Source: Planctomycetota bacterium
GTDB taxonomy: Bacteria; Planctomycetota; UBA1135
Length of the DNA stretch: 64,000 nucleotides
Direction of reading: 5' to 3'
NCBI GenBank assembly: GCA_008501825.1
Contig: QQUA01000017.1
Location: 142,620 to 206,619, forward strand
This document shows positions 62,711 to 64,000 of this stretch, in pieces (within the stretch, counting starts at the first letter, position 1; every line of letters starts with the position of its first letter). The translations under genes were made by a program, and so were the position numbers. Under the pieces are notes generated by a model. The model searched no databases and was not told where the DNA came from. It saw only the letters and a list, made by a program, of their open reading frames with translations.

Positions 62711-63775
62711 TCAGGAAGATCCCCTGCGCCAGAGGATTTCTCCTTTGGCATTGATGAGAGCGGGAACGGATCGATTCCCATCGGGGATTTCTACTAACGC
62801 CACCCCGGCATGAAAGGCTTCGGCTTTCAAAAACTGAGGGGCAATGACTACCTTTCCTTGTCTATTCAGAAATCCGAATTTTCCCGACGGATCGGCAAAG
62901 GCCGCCAAGCCCTCGGAAAAATCCTTCAAAACACGATACTGAGGCTCGATTTGCCATTGACCGAGTAGGTTCACCGCCCCCATCCCCGAGGGCGTTTTCA
63001 AGGTCGCCAAACCGTTGTGATAAGGACCGGCAAATTCAAATTTTGCTTCCACGCGCCATGCACCGGTTTCATCGATGATTCCCCATCGTCCGTTAAAGTT
63101 GACCGCGGCCCGACTTTCCTGAAACGGTCCGGCTTGCTGGAAACGAGCCGGAATGGCGATTTGGCCACGACGATCGATATATCCGAACAAAGCTTCCTCC
63201 CAAGCCACGGCCGCCAAACCCTCGGAGAAACTTCGAGCTTGTTGAAATTGCAGCTTCACGGCGAATATCCCCATGAAGTCCACATATCCCCACCTGCGAT
63301 CCGGGCCGCTTCCCACCGCCACCGCCGCCAATCCTTCGGTAAAAGGCAAGGCTTGGGCAAATTTCGGTTGAATGCGCCAATCACCGTCTCGATCCAAATA
63401 GCCGAACCATGGCCGGCCTCCGCGGCTCTGTTGAGCACAAGCCAAGCCTTGGGAAAAGTCGCCGGCCCAATCAAATCCGGCGGGGATCTTCCAATCGCCG
63501 CCTGCGTCGATAAAACCCCATTTACCGGCCACAGCGACTCTGGCAAGTTGCTGATGAAAAGGATAGGCGTGTTGAAACCGTGCGGCGATGACCTCCTTTC
63601 CTTCAAGATCGACGAAACCATAGGGTTGCTCCTCGGTTCCCGAAGGGACCGGACGGAATTGAATTTCCTTCGCTTTCGCCAGGGTCGAAACCGAATCGGG
63701 GTCGCCGCCGCAAGCCAAGCCTCCGGTCGCTGCCCAACCCAGCCAAAGTCCTAATCCAGGGAGCCAACGCGTCAT
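62711..63775 (-). CDS. WG-repeat lipoprotein
   Basis: 354 aa from ATG 63775 (an ATG at 63799 adds 8 residues before the signal). Signal ends ATGGLAC, followed by about eight WG repeats of some 40-45 residues each, recognisable as WGFIDAGGDW, FGYLDRDGDW, WGYVDFMGIF, FGYIDRRGQI, WGIIDETGAW, and the later degenerate GAVNLLGQW and GFLNRQGKV. WG repeats form a beta-propeller or array of unknown ligand. Convergent with the phosphatase-cytochrome gene. Confidence 0.9.
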   Translation of the reverse strand: MTRWLPGLGLWLGWAATGGLACGGDPDSVSTLAKAKEIQFRPVPSGTEEQPYGFVDLEGKEVIAARFQHAYPFHQQLARVAVAGKWGFIDAGGDWKIPAGFDWAGDFSQGLACAQQSRGGRPWFGYLDRDGDWRIQPKFAQALPFTEGLAAVAVGSGPDRRWGYVDFMGIFAVKLQFQQARSFSEGLAAVAWEEALFGYIDRRGQIAIPARFQQAGPFQESRAAVNFNGRWGIIDETGAWRVEAKFEFAGPYHNGLATLKTPSGMGAVNLLGQWQIEPQYRVLKDFSEGLAAFADPSGKFGFLNRQGKVVIAPQFLKAEAFHAGVALVEIPDGNRSVPALINAKGEILWRRGSS

Positions 63776-63917
63776 GTCTGGACAGTTTCCGGCTTTCATG
63801 GGGCACCATCAAGAAACTGGCACAAAGCATTGGAGGTAATTTTTAAGCCTCCGGCGTAACCAAAGCCGCCTTTGGCCGTCTGCCTAGCCGAACCCTTTTC
63901 TTTCGGAGGCACCGGCG

Positions 63918-64000
63918 ATGCCGCGTTTTCAACCCCCGCACTGCCCCTGGGACGCCTGTCCCAGCCGCACCGATTCCGTCCCCTTCCGCTTTCAAAAACG
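63918..64000 (+). CDS. Start of an ORF with Cys-rich N-terminus, cut by the window end
   Basis: Only 27 codons are visible from ATG 63918, with CGGAGG about 7 bases upstream. They read MPRFQPPHCPWDACPSRTDS. The Pro/Cys spacing resembles a zinc-ribbon start, sometimes found at the head of transposase-like proteins. The rest is outside the window, so nothing more can be claimed. Confidence 0.4.
   Translation, partial: MPRFQPPHCPWDACPSRTDSVPFRFQK

Noticed and set aside
63918..64000. Insertion-sequence boundary at the window end
   Set aside because: Only 83 bases are visible and no terminal inverted repeat or target duplication can be seen, so it is listed only as a cut ORF.

Overview
The window comes from a moderately GC-rich, Gram-negative-type bacterium, most likely a member of the Planctomycetota. 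That assignment rests on gene content only: an FG-GAP/VCBS lipoprotein, an FGly-type sulfatase, MauG-like and multi-domain c-type cytochromes, an ECF sigma factor fused to a membrane helix and a large extracytoplasmic part, an ECF sigma gene paired with a Ser/Thr kinase carrying an FGE-sulfatase fold, and many lipoproteins. There is no rRNA, tRNA, CRISPR array, complete insertion sequence or phage gene. The content looks chromosomal and mostly housekeeping or accessory.

Layout. 0-9 kb: FG-GAP lipoprotein (cut by the window start), an ANKH/MATE-like membrane protein, di-heme peroxidase, an SDR-DUF2867 protein, two small BamE-like lipoproteins, sulfatase and a VOC protein. 9-13.3 kb: thioredoxin-like secreted protein, an orphan low-GC lipoprotein, and a subtilase followed by a strong intrinsic terminator. 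13.4-19.4 kb: LytTR two-component pair, a frameshifted galactokinase, a saccharopine-dehydrogenase-like oxidoreductase and a second ANKH/MATE-like paralog. 19.4-27 kb: di-domain cytochrome c with an ethylbenzene-dehydrogenase-like haem domain, then the biotin operon bioB, a bioF-bioD fusion and bioA, followed by a ferritin-like di-iron protein and a BaiN/HI0933-type flavoprotein. 27-35 kb: PhoD-like phosphatase, the 1075-aa sigma-factor fusion, a BtuF-like binding protein, an esterase and an AIM24 protein. 35-37.3 kb: three AT-richer orphan secreted or anchored proteins. 37.5-41 kb: ECF sigma plus Ser/Thr kinase-FGE pair. 41-48.6 kb: TraB/ChaN-like protein, frameshifted DPP-IV-like S9 peptidase, beta-helix protein, GST divergent from an HxlR regulator, and a secreted arginine-deiminase-like enzyme. 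48.7-57 kb: OmpR-type two-component system, cardiolipin synthase, MltA, 2Fe-2S ferredoxin, a large glycosidase-like protein and a GNAT enzyme. 57-64 kb: membrane protein, an ABC-2 exporter operon with one frameshifted permease, DUF3052, a phosphatase-cytochrome c' fusion, a WG-repeat lipoprotein and a cut ORF.

The clearest joint function is biotin synthesis. The bioB-bioFD-bioA block covers the four late steps, with BioF and BioD in one polypeptide and a di-iron-type protein immediately downstream. The unusual items are mainly fusions: sigma-TM-sensor, BioF-BioD and phosphatase-cytochrome c'. Three genes (galK, S9 peptidase, ABC permease) are each broken by what can be explained as a single-base indel. 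In each case the arithmetic restores a full-length family member, so consensus error in the assembly is a serious alternative to real mutation.
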